Of a DNA stretch of 12,984 nt, positions 5,320-12,632 are shown piece after piece. Source of the stretch: an uncultured Pseudomonadota bacterium (GTDB lineage Bacteria > Pseudomonadota > Alphaproteobacteria > Rs-D84); contig CAMZFU010000031.1 in NCBI GenBank assembly GCA_947306185.1, positions 1 to 12,984 on the forward strand, in the 5' to 3' direction. A program made the position numbers and the translations under genes. The notes below the pieces were generated by a model that worked only from the letters and a program-made list of their open reading frames with translations, did not search any database and had not been told where the DNA came from. Numbering within the stretch: the stretch's first letter is position 1; each line of letters begins with the position of its first letter.

Positions 5320-6870
5320 ATGACATTGTTAAAATTTTTGGGATTTAAAATATCTGCAATTGGATTAATTTGCACAATGGTTGTAACAGATGCAATTTGC
5401 GCCAATAATTATGGTGTACAAGCCGCGTGGGATAATCCAAATGCGAATATGGCGGCCGGCAGTATTAAACCAGGATACACACAATTGTCATGGGAAAAAG
5501 GGACCGTGTTACCAATCAAACTACGTAACAGCATGGCTACTATGATAAACCTGCCAGTGGGCGAACAAATTGAAGATGCTATTGTTGGAAACGAAGGTTA
5601 TTTTGTTATCGATGCCGCCCAAGGTGGACGTACAATGTACATAACGCCGGCACCCGATAATATGGGGTCTGACACCAATTTGATTGTCACGGGTAAATCC
5701 GGAAACGTTTATACGTTCTATTTACGCAGTGAACCTTCAAATGCTGCTGAAATTACCTATTCCCAAGTTGATGTTGTGTTGGATAACAATGCACGTTTGC
5801 CGGGTGCCACGAATCTGACCGCGACGACGGCATCGGGCGCAATGAATTCTATCTTTAAAAAGACGCCCCAGAAAAGTGGAACATTGGGCGTTGACGGCGA
5901 AGATTATGATTGGATAAAAACAATGAAAATTGATCCATCAGAATTCCGTTTTGATTTGGATATATTTGTACCAAACCCAGACGATTATGTAATTGCACCG
6001 GAACGCGTATGGCGTGATAAAGTGTTTACGTACATTGATTTCGGGGACAAGGTTATTTCAATGACACAACGTCCGGTTGTTTCACTGTTGGTCGAAGGCG
6101 GTGAATCACCGGTTGGTTTCCGTACCGATGGTCAAGACGGTCGTTTGTTAATTGTTGAGGCCGTTGGCGATATGGTTTTGCGCAGTGGGCAACGCATTGT
6201 GTGTATCAAAAAACGTTCTAAACCATTCTTGATTGCTGATACCGCAAGTGTTATGGCATTAGCCGAAGCGAACGTTGCACAAAGTATGATGTCTGGGCAA
6301 TCATTAAATAACATGGCGTACGGTGCCGAACAGATGGCAATTAATTCTGGTATGGGCGGATATACAACAACCCCTATTCAAATGGGAACGTATGCAACAC
6401 AGCCCATGCAAAATGGTATGACACAGGTTCCAAATGGTGCAATGATGATGAATATGTACGGCACAAGTAGTGGTGGTACAACATCAGGCATGACAATGTT
6501 GCCAACCGAACGTAATACCGCGGGTTCATACTTGCCAAATAGCAATATACCTTTGATTTCCAGTAACCAGGGAGGGGTTGCGGTTGAATTGCGTTCTGAT
6601 TCCAGTGTCAAGGCATTAGATGATTACTGGGCCGAATTGTTGGCGAAATTTAGCGGTAATGATGGCAAAGGTTTATTAACAAAATACAAAGACAACGTTT
6701 TCTATGCAGTTGATGAACAAGGTGTCGGCGAATTGGGTTCGTCATCGTCGGCCGCACGTCTGTATCGTTTGCGTATCGGACCAATGCCGGATATAGACAC
6801 AGCACAGCAATTGTGTGACCAATTGTTAAAGTTCAGTGGTGCCAGTTGTCAAGTTGTGCGGGTTCAATAA
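5320..6870 (+). CDS. virB9: VirB9-family outer-ring protein with Met-rich linker and C-terminal SPOR domain
   Basis: VirB9 forms the outer-membrane ring of the type IV secretion core with VirB7 and VirB10. The 516-residue product is far longer than a usual VirB9 (about 260-300). It has a signal peptide cleaved after DAICA (A28) and a VirB9/CagX N-domain (about 58-150: INLPVGEQIEDAIVG, then DTNLIVTGKSGNVYTFYL). The VirB9 C-domain follows (about 205-297: VFTYIDFGDKV, RPVVSLLVEGGESPVGFR, MVLRSGQRIVCI). Next comes a Met/Gly/Thr-rich linker (about 310-415) and a SPOR domain (420-516). The SPOR call rests on VAVELRSDSSVKALDDYWAE at its start, YRLRIGP (482-488) and LCDQLLKFSGASCQVVR. The start has AAGGAAAGGAAAG just upstream. 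VirB10 follows after 27 bases. DotH is the Dot/Icm counterpart and a less likely label. Confidence 0.85.
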   Translation: MTLLKFLGFKISAIGLICTMVVTDAICANNYGVQAAWDNPNANMAAGSIKPGYTQLSWEKGTVLPIKLRNSMATMINLPVGEQIEDAIVGNEGYFVIDAAQGGRTMYITPAPDNMGSDTNLIVTGKSGNVYTFYLRSEPSNAAEITYSQVDVVLDNNARLPGATNLTATTASGAMNSIFKKTPQKSGTLGVDGEDYDWIKTMKIDPSEFRFDLDIFVPNPDDYVIAPERVWRDKVFTYIDFGDKVISMTQRPVVSLLVEGGESPVGFRTDGQDGRLLIVEAVGDMVLRSGQRIVCIKKRSKPFLIADTASVMALAEANVAQSMMSGQSLNNMAYGAEQMAINSGMGGYTTTPIQMGTYATQPMQNGMTQVPNGAMMMNMYGTSSGGTTSGMTMLPTERNTAGSYLPNSNIPLISSNQGGVAVELRSDSSVKALDDYWAELLAKFSGNDGKGLLTKYKDNVFYAVDEQGVGELGSSSSAARLYRLRIGPMPDIDTAQQLCDQLLKFSGASCQVVRVQ

Positions 6871-6897
6871 TATCAGATAGTTTGAGGTCATGTTATT

Positions 6898-9387
6898 ATG
6901 GGAAAAATCGGTCAACATTTTTCAGATTTTCGTAAATCTACACCTAAATCAATACTGTGGTTATTGCTTGGGGCGGCATTGATAGTCGTGATCGTGCTGT
7001 TATTATTGTTGGCGGGCGACAAGAAAGGGAAAAAGATTATCAACGAAGAAGATGTTATTCCGGTTGCCCCCGAATTACGATTTGAACCAAATGCACAAAT
7101 AGATTGGTCAAACACCATCGTTGATGAAACACGTACCGCAGAAATTCAGGTGTACGCAAACACACGTGTACAAATAACAAATGTCGTTGTCCAAGTTGAA
7201 GGCGAAGAAGATGATGATGTTGGTTTATCCGCAACCGCGACGTGCACAAATGAACAAACATTTGTCACGGCGGACACCCCATGTCTTATCACACTTAATT
7301 ATACACCAACAGATGCGCTGCCACGAACAAATGTTGGAATCAACCTTACGTGGACTGCGTTTGAAATTGGCCCCGATCCAATCGAAACAAAAAATGCGAT
7401 AACCGCTGTGATTGGTGCGCATGAAAAACCAAAAACCATGGTGGTTCCAGCCCCCCAGCCAAAACCTGTCGCGTTGACACCGGAACCGGCACCAGAAGAA
7501 GAGGAAGAATTTGACACAGAAATGCCAATTGAAGATTTTGGGGAAGAATTAGAAGATGAACCTGATGATGATTTTAGTTTCCAGGATGACATTAACGATA
7601 TTGCGCCTCCGATTGATTTCGGACAACCGAGCCCCGCAAAAAATCCCCCGGTAAGTACTGGTAAGTATTTTTCGCCATTTGGAAATGGCTGTTCTGATTT
7701 TTCTTTTCCAGGATATAATACGGCTGGTATCCAAAGTGGGTGGATAACACCTTCGGCCGGTGCGTATTATTATCATCCGTTTTCTGACAAAGATTGCAAC
7801 AATGCAACGGGTATATACAATGCTGATACAGGGTATATTATGGATATAAAAAATCCATCGCGCAAAATTGGTTCTGATGCAGAACATATTCGTTTAACCA
7901 TCCAAGAACGTATGCCACAACTTAGCAATTCTTCCACACGTGGCAAGGCGATTCGTGCACAACAAAGAATAGATTTGAATATCCAAGATATGGAACCTGG
8001 TGATGCACCAAGTGTAAAAGATGTTCCAATAAGTAGAATATCATTAAAGAAAACAAAACGTATCGCAGAAACCTATAAGGGTTCCGGGTTTAAAGGTGGG
8101 GTTGTATCTTCACGTCCGTACGACAGAACATTTGTTTTGCGTCAGTATAAACCTATTCCGGCCACTATTGTTTCTGATATTCAGGCCGATACCGAATTGT
8201 TGCACGGTGGTTTGCCGGTACGCGCAACGGTTGATCGTAATGTATATTCTGATAATGGGCGTACTGTTATTATCCCAACAGGAACATTGATGTTGGGATA
8301 CGTAACTGGTGAATTGCCGGGACCGTATAAGGCTGTTGGGAAAATGCAGATAGAATGGTACCAATTTATTCGCCCAGATGGTGTAGAATTCAACTTTAGT
8401 GGTAGCGACAGACCTTTCTCTGCCGATTCTCAGGGGCGCAAAGGTGTGCCCGGTCACGGTAGTACAGATTATTTACAACAATTTGTTATGCCAATGTTGA
8501 CGGCGGTTGTACCGGCGGCGGTGAATCTTATTGCACCTATATCAGATTCATTTGTTAATCAAATTGATTTAGATAATAATACCGTGGTGCAAAGCGGAAC
8601 AGTTCGTTCGTCAGAACTTGCTAAAAACGAAATTATCACCGCGTGGAATAATGTCGCGACAAAATTGTTGGTTGATATGATGGGTAATACGACACCACCG
8701 TTTTCAATTGCTGCAGGAACGCGCATCACAGTGTTTTCACCAGTTGATTTATTTGTAACGTGCGGCCAAGACGATGGCAATGACGTTAATACGCGTAAAT
8801 GCGCATTTATTCCATACCCGCAAGATGATGAGCGTGCCGATTGGCGTCAGACCGCTGATAGTTCTGAAATGACAACAAATATGGAAGAACTTATTGGTCA
8901 GGTTCGTTCAATGATGCAGGCGTCGTTAAAAGACAGTTGTTGCGAATGCCAAGATAATTCTTGCAGTGCACCTGTTAATTACAAAAGCACAGAATGCGAA
9001 AAGTACACTTTTGCAACACTTGATTTCTATTGTCGTTCATTCGGGACATACCAGGCGAAAAATAATGCCAAACAAGAGGCGGTATTTCAGAATCAACAAG
9101 AACAGTTTCAAAAGAACAACGGTGCAAAAGGTTCTGAAGAATATAATAAACAGGTTCTCGGCCTTAAATATGACGAAGATGGAAATATCAAAGATCCGTT
9201 TAAGACAGAAAACAAACCAAAACCAGAATCCGCCCCAGACGAATCTTCGGCCATCACGTGTGATGGTGGTGCAAATCCTGATGCAAACGGGTGTTGCCCA
9301 GGCGAAACATATACAGATATGGGTGCCGATGGATTTAATTGCTGTCCCGATGCGGGTGGTGATTGTTTCCCACCAATAGAAATGTAG
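6898..9387 (+). CDS. virB10: VirB10/TrbI-family channel protein with cysteine-rich C-terminal extension
   Basis: VirB10 spans both membranes and gates the type IV secretion channel. The 829-residue product has one inner-membrane helix (about 19-40) and an Ig-like, two-cysteine domain (about 52-175). An acidic Pro/Glu/Asp linker (about 188-255) and a spacer with GNGCSDFSF follow. The VirB10 barrel (about 412-621) shows VRATVDRNVYS, IIPTGTLMLGYV (from residue 458), WYQFIRPDGVEF and the final SIAAGTRITVFSPVDLF. VirB10 proteins normally end here. This one continues 208 residues with 14 cysteines, including SCCECQ (680-685) and a last GCCPGE...NCCPDAGGDC block. The start ATG has GAGG ten bases upstream. 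The N-terminal layout also recalls DotG of Dot/Icm systems. A strong terminator follows, so this is the last gene of the operon. Confidence 0.85.
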   Translation: MGKIGQHFSDFRKSTPKSILWLLLGAALIVVIVLLLLLAGDKKGKKIINEEDVIPVAPELRFEPNAQIDWSNTIVDETRTAEIQVYANTRVQITNVVVQVEGEEDDDVGLSATATCTNEQTFVTADTPCLITLNYTPTDALPRTNVGINLTWTAFEIGPDPIETKNAITAVIGAHEKPKTMVVPAPQPKPVALTPEPAPEEEEEFDTEMPIEDFGEELEDEPDDDFSFQDDINDIAPPIDFGQPSPAKNPPVSTGKYFSPFGNGCSDFSFPGYNTAGIQSGWITPSAGAYYYHPFSDKDCNNATGIYNADTGYIMDIKNPSRKIGSDAEHIRLTIQERMPQLSNSSTRGKAIRAQQRIDLNIQDMEPGDAPSVKDVPISRISLKKTKRIAETYKGSGFKGGVVSSRPYDRTFVLRQYKPIPATIVSDIQADTELLHGGLPVRATVDRNVYSDNGRTVIIPTGTLMLGYVTGELPGPYKAVGKMQIEWYQFIRPDGVEFNFSGSDRPFSADSQGRKGVPGHGSTDYLQQFVMPMLTAVVPAAVNLIAPISDSFVNQIDLDNNTVVQSGTVRSSELAKNEIITAWNNVATKLLVDMMGNTTPPFSIAAGTRITVFSPVDLFVTCGQDDGNDVNTRKCAFIPYPQDDERADWRQTADSSEMTTNMEELIGQVRSMMQASLKDSCCECQDNSCSAPVNYKSTECEKYTFATLDFYCRSFGTYQAKNNAKQEAVFQNQQEQFQKNNGAKGSEEYNKQVLGLKYDEDGNIKDPFKTENKPKPESAPDESSAITCDGGANPDANGCCPGETYTDMGADGFNCCPDAGGDCFPPIEM

Positions 9388-9410
9388 AATCATTTACAAA
9401 CGTTTATCTA

Positions 9411-9436
9411 AACCGCCGTCATGGCGGTTTTTTTTA
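9411..9436 (+). terminator. intrinsic terminator after virB10
   Basis: AACCGCC (9411-9417) pairs with GGCGGTT (9423-9429) across a 5-base loop and runs into a T-tract. It sits 24 bases after the virB10 stop and closes the virB operon. Confidence 0.9.
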
Positions 9437-9539
9437 CCAAAAGGATTTATAATGACATAATTTAACAATAATATTTTGACCGTAACAAGAGAGGATGTTG
9501 CGGCGCGCACATCTTTTTTATTATTGAAATTTTGTAATC

Positions 9540-9582
9540 TGCGATTCGGTACCAAAAGATTAAAATCTTTATACGAATCGCA
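9540..9582 (+). repeat. two-tier inverted repeat in the AT-rich spacer before the small genes
   Basis: TGCGATTCG (9540-9548) and CGAATCGCA (9574-9582) are perfect inverted copies. Inside them AAAGAT (9555-9560) and ATCTTT (9565-9570) form a second stem with a 4-base loop. There is no T-tract after it, so it is not an ordinary terminator. It could be an operator for a dimeric regulator or an RNA structure. In the rest of the spacer (9437-9676) I see no gene, only AT-rich sequence and a weak promoter-like pair, TTGTAA (9609-9614) with TACATA (9632-9637). Confidence 0.55.
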
Positions 9583-9676
9583 ATTCAACAAATCATTTCA
9601 ATTAAAAGTTGTAATATTTCAATCAATCAATTACATAGTTTTATATAAAAAATATTAAAAGCAAGGAGAAATTACT

Positions 9677-10021
9677 ATGACAGATACCCAAATAAACTAT
9701 GCCCCAGAAAAATTTCAGAATGCGGAACAATTATGGTTCTGGTTTTTATATTCCAAATCAGTACGTAATGATATTGGATTAAAAACGAATAAGCCAACAA
9801 CACGTCGCATATGCGAATTAGTTGATGTGGAAACATTGATTACCAAACTTTATCTGTGTGGCAAATTGACGGACGCGCAACTTGCGATAATGAAGCAATT
9901 CGGCGACCGTCATCGTGCACCGCATCAATATGTATGGCGTGAAAATCACGCTGCAGCAATTTGGAATTCTGCAATGAGCATAATTGATAACGCCGCACGT
10001 GAACGTGGTTGGATAGAATAA
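9677..10021 (+). CDS. conserved-looking hypothetical protein, 114 residues
   Basis: I do not recognise this gene with certainty. The product is soluble, without a signal peptide or membrane helix, and looks mostly helical. It contains AEQLWFWF (16-23), a central stretch RRICELVDVETLITKLYLCG (43-62) and LTDAQLAIMKQFGDR (65-79), ending in a Trp-containing helix. Conserved-looking aromatic and charged blocks resemble small uncharacterised alphaproteobacterial proteins I have seen, but I cannot name a family. AAGGAG (9663-9668) lies eight bases before the ATG, so translation is well supported. The next small gene follows after 23 bases with its own ribosome-binding site, suggesting a two-gene unit ending at the terminator at 10381. 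Confidence 0.8.
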   Translation: MTDTQINYAPEKFQNAEQLWFWFLYSKSVRNDIGLKTNKPTTRRICELVDVETLITKLYLCGKLTDAQLAIMKQFGDRHRAPHQYVWRENHAAAIWNSAMSIIDNAARERGWIE

Positions 10022-10044
10022 ACAATAATAGGAGAATAAAAAAA

Positions 10045-10380
10045 ATGGTTATCATCGCATTTGCACCAAAATCATCCAAATTTTTACCACATGTATTGTG
10101 TAGAAAATTCAAACACTGTGCTGTTATTGTAAAAGATAAAAACGATTTTTTACTTTATCAATTTGTATCAAGAAATCATATTGATATCATACCGATAAAA
10201 TCACGCGACATAAAGATACTAACCGCACATGGTTGGCGATTTGTATATGTGCCGTGTAATTTACCATATATATTTCCGATAAAAACATGGACGTGTGTGA
10301 ATCTTGCAAAATATGCGATAGGCATACACGCACCATTTATCCAAACCCCTGATGGTCTTTATCAAAAAATATACGATTAA
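10045..10380 (+). CDS. small protein, possible permuted papain/NlpC-P60-like fold
   Basis: The 111-residue product has no signal peptide. The layout of FKHCAVIVK (22-30) and, much later, TCVNLAKYAIGIHAPFIQTP (83-102) recalls circularly permuted NlpC/P60-like proteins. In those, the catalytic histidine precedes a cysteine at the start of a helix, and the helix is followed by a TP-x-x-L segment. H24 and C84 would be the catalytic candidates. This is pattern-based inference only, and the protein is short for the fold. The start is the ATG at 10045, with AGGAGA (10030-10035) nine bases upstream. An upstream in-frame start at 10009 would overlap the preceding gene and lacks a site. A bidirectional terminator follows immediately. 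Confidence 0.75.
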   Translation: MVIIAFAPKSSKFLPHVLCRKFKHCAVIVKDKNDFLLYQFVSRNHIDIIPIKSRDIKILTAHGWRFVYVPCNLPYIFPIKTWTCVNLAKYAIGIHAPFIQTPDGLYQKIYD

Positions 10381-10410
10381 AAAAGTCCCGGTAAAAACCG
10401 GGGCTTTTTT
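10381..10410. terminator. bidirectional intrinsic terminator
   Basis: AAAAGTCCCGGT (10381-10392) pairs with ACCGGGGCTTTT (10397-10408), 12 pairs including one G-T, around an AAAA loop, with T-runs on both strands. It serves the small plus-strand genes on one side and yidC on the other, and its right arm reaches the yidC stop codon. Confidence 0.9.
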
Positions 10411-12001
10411 ATTTTTTAGATAACTGTTTTTTTATTATGTATGTTTGGATAATTCCGAATACATTGGAAACCGTCCAATATAGTACCAATCCAGCCGGCA
10501 TCCACGCAAACATTATCGTAAATATAAACGGCAACCATTTCATTACACGCCCCGTAGATGCAGCGATATCATTTGTATTGTTATTTGTCTTTGTTTGACC
10601 AGATTGCAAACGTTGTTGCAACCACATCGTTACACCCATCAGTATCGGTAATATGAAATATGGATCCATTGCGGCCAAATCAGATATCCATAAAAATCCA
10701 GCGTTTCGCATATTTACCGAAATCAACAATGCTTTATATAATGCGAAAAAAATTGGAATCTGTAACAGCATCGGCAAACACCCCGACATCGGTGATGTCT
10801 TGTACGTTTTATACAAGTTCATCATTTCCATTTGCAAACGCATTTTATCATTCGCATAAAGTTTTTGTATCCGTTGCAATTCTGGTTGCATCTTTTGCAT
10901 TGTAATAGATGACACATATGATTTACGCGTCAATGGCCACATCAACAAGCGCAATAATATAGTAAGTAAGATTATTGCAACACCATAATTCATCACAAAC
11001 GAATTTAATATATTTAATAACCACAACAACGGTTCCGCAAAGAACCAGAACCAACCGTAATCTATTGTTTTATCAATGCCTGGGATACTTGTTGCGGCCG
11101 CATCCAATATTACCTGGTCGCGTGGACCAGCATAAATTGTTGTCGTAAATAATCCCGTGTTCCCCGGTGTGACGACGACACCTGCCGCGGTTGCATCCGC
11201 CATATATTTATCCGCCACGGACTTTGCACGCATCGTTTGATCCGGCGATTTTATTTCGGCAATCGTTTGCCAATATTGATCAGAAAAACCAAAGAATCCA
11301 TTTGTTGTGGAATATGCATATGATTTCTTGTCTAAATCTGTCCAGTCTGCATAACGAATTTTAGAATTAGTATTCGTAATAACACCTGTTGATACACCGG
11401 CCGCGGTTTCATGTCCAACACGAACCATACGTGCATACGGTGCAAATGTTAAATCACGATTTGTTTTATTTTCAATTGTATCTGTTACAGTAATTAAATA
11501 ACCATCAATTTTAATATCACGCGCGAATACAACCCCATCAGAATTACGCCATATCATTTTGCCATCTTGCTCTGTCCATACCGTCTTTACATCCGGTGCG
11601 GTTGTTCCAGTCGCAGTAAGCCCTACTTCGACAAAATCTGTATCGGCGGGTAATAATGTGACACGCGCATCATCGCCCTTTTTAGAATTTGCGGCATAAT
11701 CAGCCAATGATATTTTAGATACACGCAATCCACGCACATTAGCCTTTATCTTATCTCCAAGAATTTCATGTGCTGGCATTTCAATATTATCAGTTGCAAC
11801 AATCGCAATATCAGAATCTGTGGGTGCGGGTTTATCATTTGGTGCGGTCCACATACTGATTAACCACCATGTACCCATAAATAATATCAGCCACCACAGG
11901 AAACTGCCCAAACGCGATTTCGGTCTTGTCGCCGCCGCAGCATTACGATTCGCATTCCACGCGGCAAACCCAGAGTTATTATTGTTAAGATATTGTACCA
12001 T
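10409..12001 (-). CDS. yidC: membrane protein insertase YidC
   Basis: YidC inserts and folds inner-membrane proteins, alone or with SecYEG. The 530-residue product has an N-terminal membrane helix (about 32-51) and a large periplasmic P1 domain (about 55-310). The conserved five-helix insertase core begins near residue 315. The core shows LLTILLRLLMWPLTRKSYVS with the hydrophilic-groove arginine R351, then the MQPELQRIQKLYANDKMRLQ coiled coil. MSGCLPMLLQIPIFFALYK follows, and a basic tail KKQLSKK ends the protein. The start at 11999-12001 is preceded by AAAGGGG, which lies in the end of lspA. A start 16 codons upstream would overlap lspA. The Asn/Ala-rich cytoplasmic N-terminus is slightly longer than usual. 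Confidence 0.95.
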   Translation of the reverse strand: MVQYLNNNNSGFAAWNANRNAAAATRPKSRLGSFLWWLILFMGTWWLISMWTAPNDKPAPTDSDIAIVATDNIEMPAHEILGDKIKANVRGLRVSKISLADYAANSKKGDDARVTLLPADTDFVEVGLTATGTTAPDVKTVWTEQDGKMIWRNSDGVVFARDIKIDGYLITVTDTIENKTNRDLTFAPYARMVRVGHETAAGVSTGVITNTNSKIRYADWTDLDKKSYAYSTTNGFFGFSDQYWQTIAEIKSPDQTMRAKSVADKYMADATAAGVVVTPGNTGLFTTTIYAGPRDQVILDAAATSIPGIDKTIDYGWFWFFAEPLLWLLNILNSFVMNYGVAIILLTILLRLLMWPLTRKSYVSSITMQKMQPELQRIQKLYANDKMRLQMEMMNLYKTYKTSPMSGCLPMLLQIPIFFALYKALLISVNMRNAGFLWISDLAAMDPYFILPILMGVTMWLQQRLQSGQTKTNNNTNDIAASTGRVMKWLPFIFTIMFAWMPAGLVLYWTVSNVFGIIQTYIIKKQLSKK

Positions 12002-12003
12002 TT

Positions 12004-12534
12004 TTACCCCTTTAAATTCTTTAAGCAACGACGGCGCGTCAGCCACCAATTCAGTATGTAAAGCAATACGCCAATCGTAATAAACGCATCCGCCACATTA
12101 AACGACGGCCAATGTGCGCCCCCAATATGAAAATCCAAGAAATCAACCACCGCGCCAAAACGCAACCGATCCACAAAGTTGCCCAATGCACCACCGATAA
12201 TAAAAATCAATGGTGTACGTTCATAATCTCTAGCACGCACAATCAGATAATACAGCAACAATCCGATAATTGCACCAGTTGCAATAATCATAATCAGTGG
12301 AATATTATCGCCCAATCCACGAAACAATGAAAACGCGGTTCCCGGATTCCATGTGAACACGATATTAAAGAAATTTGTAACACGCGTCATCAAATATGGC
12401 ACAGGTACCACCGACCACGCCGGACCAAATGCGAACACGGCCCCAGTGATTAAAAACAATAGTGCTCCCTTGGTAATTTGGTCAATCAGAACTATACCGA
12501 AAATTGCCGCAAATGTTTTTAATATCTTTCTCAT
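12004..12534 (-). CDS. lspA: lipoprotein signal peptidase (signal peptidase II)
   Basis: LspA is an inner-membrane aspartyl protease that cleaves the signal peptide from diacylglyceryl-prolipoproteins. The 176-residue product has about four membrane helices. It shows VLIDQITK (15-22), WNPGTAFSLFRG (62-73), GGALGNFVDRLRFGAVVDF (114-132) and FNVADA (145-150). The likely catalytic dyad is D131 and D149. Length and motifs match the family. The start is the ATG at 12532-12534, with GGAG five bases upstream. An open frame extends further but would cross the promoter and the upstream terminator. The stop is two bases before the yidC start, so the two genes form a translationally coupled envelope-biogenesis operon. 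Confidence 0.96.
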   Translation of the reverse strand: MRKILKTFAAIFGIVLIDQITKGALLFLITGAVFAFGPAWSVVPVPYLMTRVTNFFNIVFTWNPGTAFSLFRGLGDNIPLIMIIATGAIIGLLLYYLIVRARDYERTPLIFIIGGALGNFVDRLRFGAVVDFLDFHIGGAHWPSFNVADAFITIGVLLYILNWWLTRRRCLKNLKG

Positions 12535-12558
12535 TTTTTCTCCGTTAAATCTTCGCCT

Positions 12559-12587
12559 AATATAGCAAGATATCATTGTAAAAGCAA
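12559..12587 (-). promoter_or_regulatory. promoter of the lspA-yidC operon
   Basis: On the minus strand TTGCTT (12582-12587) and TATATT (12559-12564) are spaced by 17 bases. The predicted start near 12552 gives an 18-base leader before the lspA ATG. It lies between the upstream terminator and lspA, so it is well placed. Confidence 0.7.
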
Positions 12588-12591
12588 ATAT

Positions 12592-12619
12592 AAAAAATGC
12601 CCCGTGTGGGGCATTTTTT
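12592..12619 (-). terminator. intrinsic terminator between the right-edge gene and lspA
   Basis: AAAAAATGCCCC (12592-12603) and GGGGCATTTTTT (12608-12619) form a perfect 12-bp palindrome with a GTGT loop. It is preceded and followed by A/T runs, so it works on both strands. On the minus strand it ends the gene at 12633 and separates it from lspA. Confidence 0.92.
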
Positions 12620-12632
12620 AATTTAATCAATT

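Noticed and set aside
7299..7592. Minus-strand Ser-rich open frame of 97 codons
   Set aside because: It is the reverse of the acidic repeat-like linker of virB10, where GAA/GAT codons read as TTC/ATC on the other strand.
4632..9387. Reading the three genes as Dot/Icm DotI-DotH-DotG
   Set aside because: The gene order and overall layout also fit DotI-DotH-DotG, and the long N-terminal part of the third protein recalls DotG. NPLG in the first protein, the INLPVGE and DTNLIVTG strands in the second and the barrel motifs of the third match VirB8, VirB9 and VirB10 better. A profile search would settle it.
9394..9658. Short open frames of 60-65 codons on both strands of the 9437-9676 spacer
   Set aside because: They overlap the terminator or the palindrome, use weak starts without ribosome-binding sites and have composition like random AT-rich DNA.
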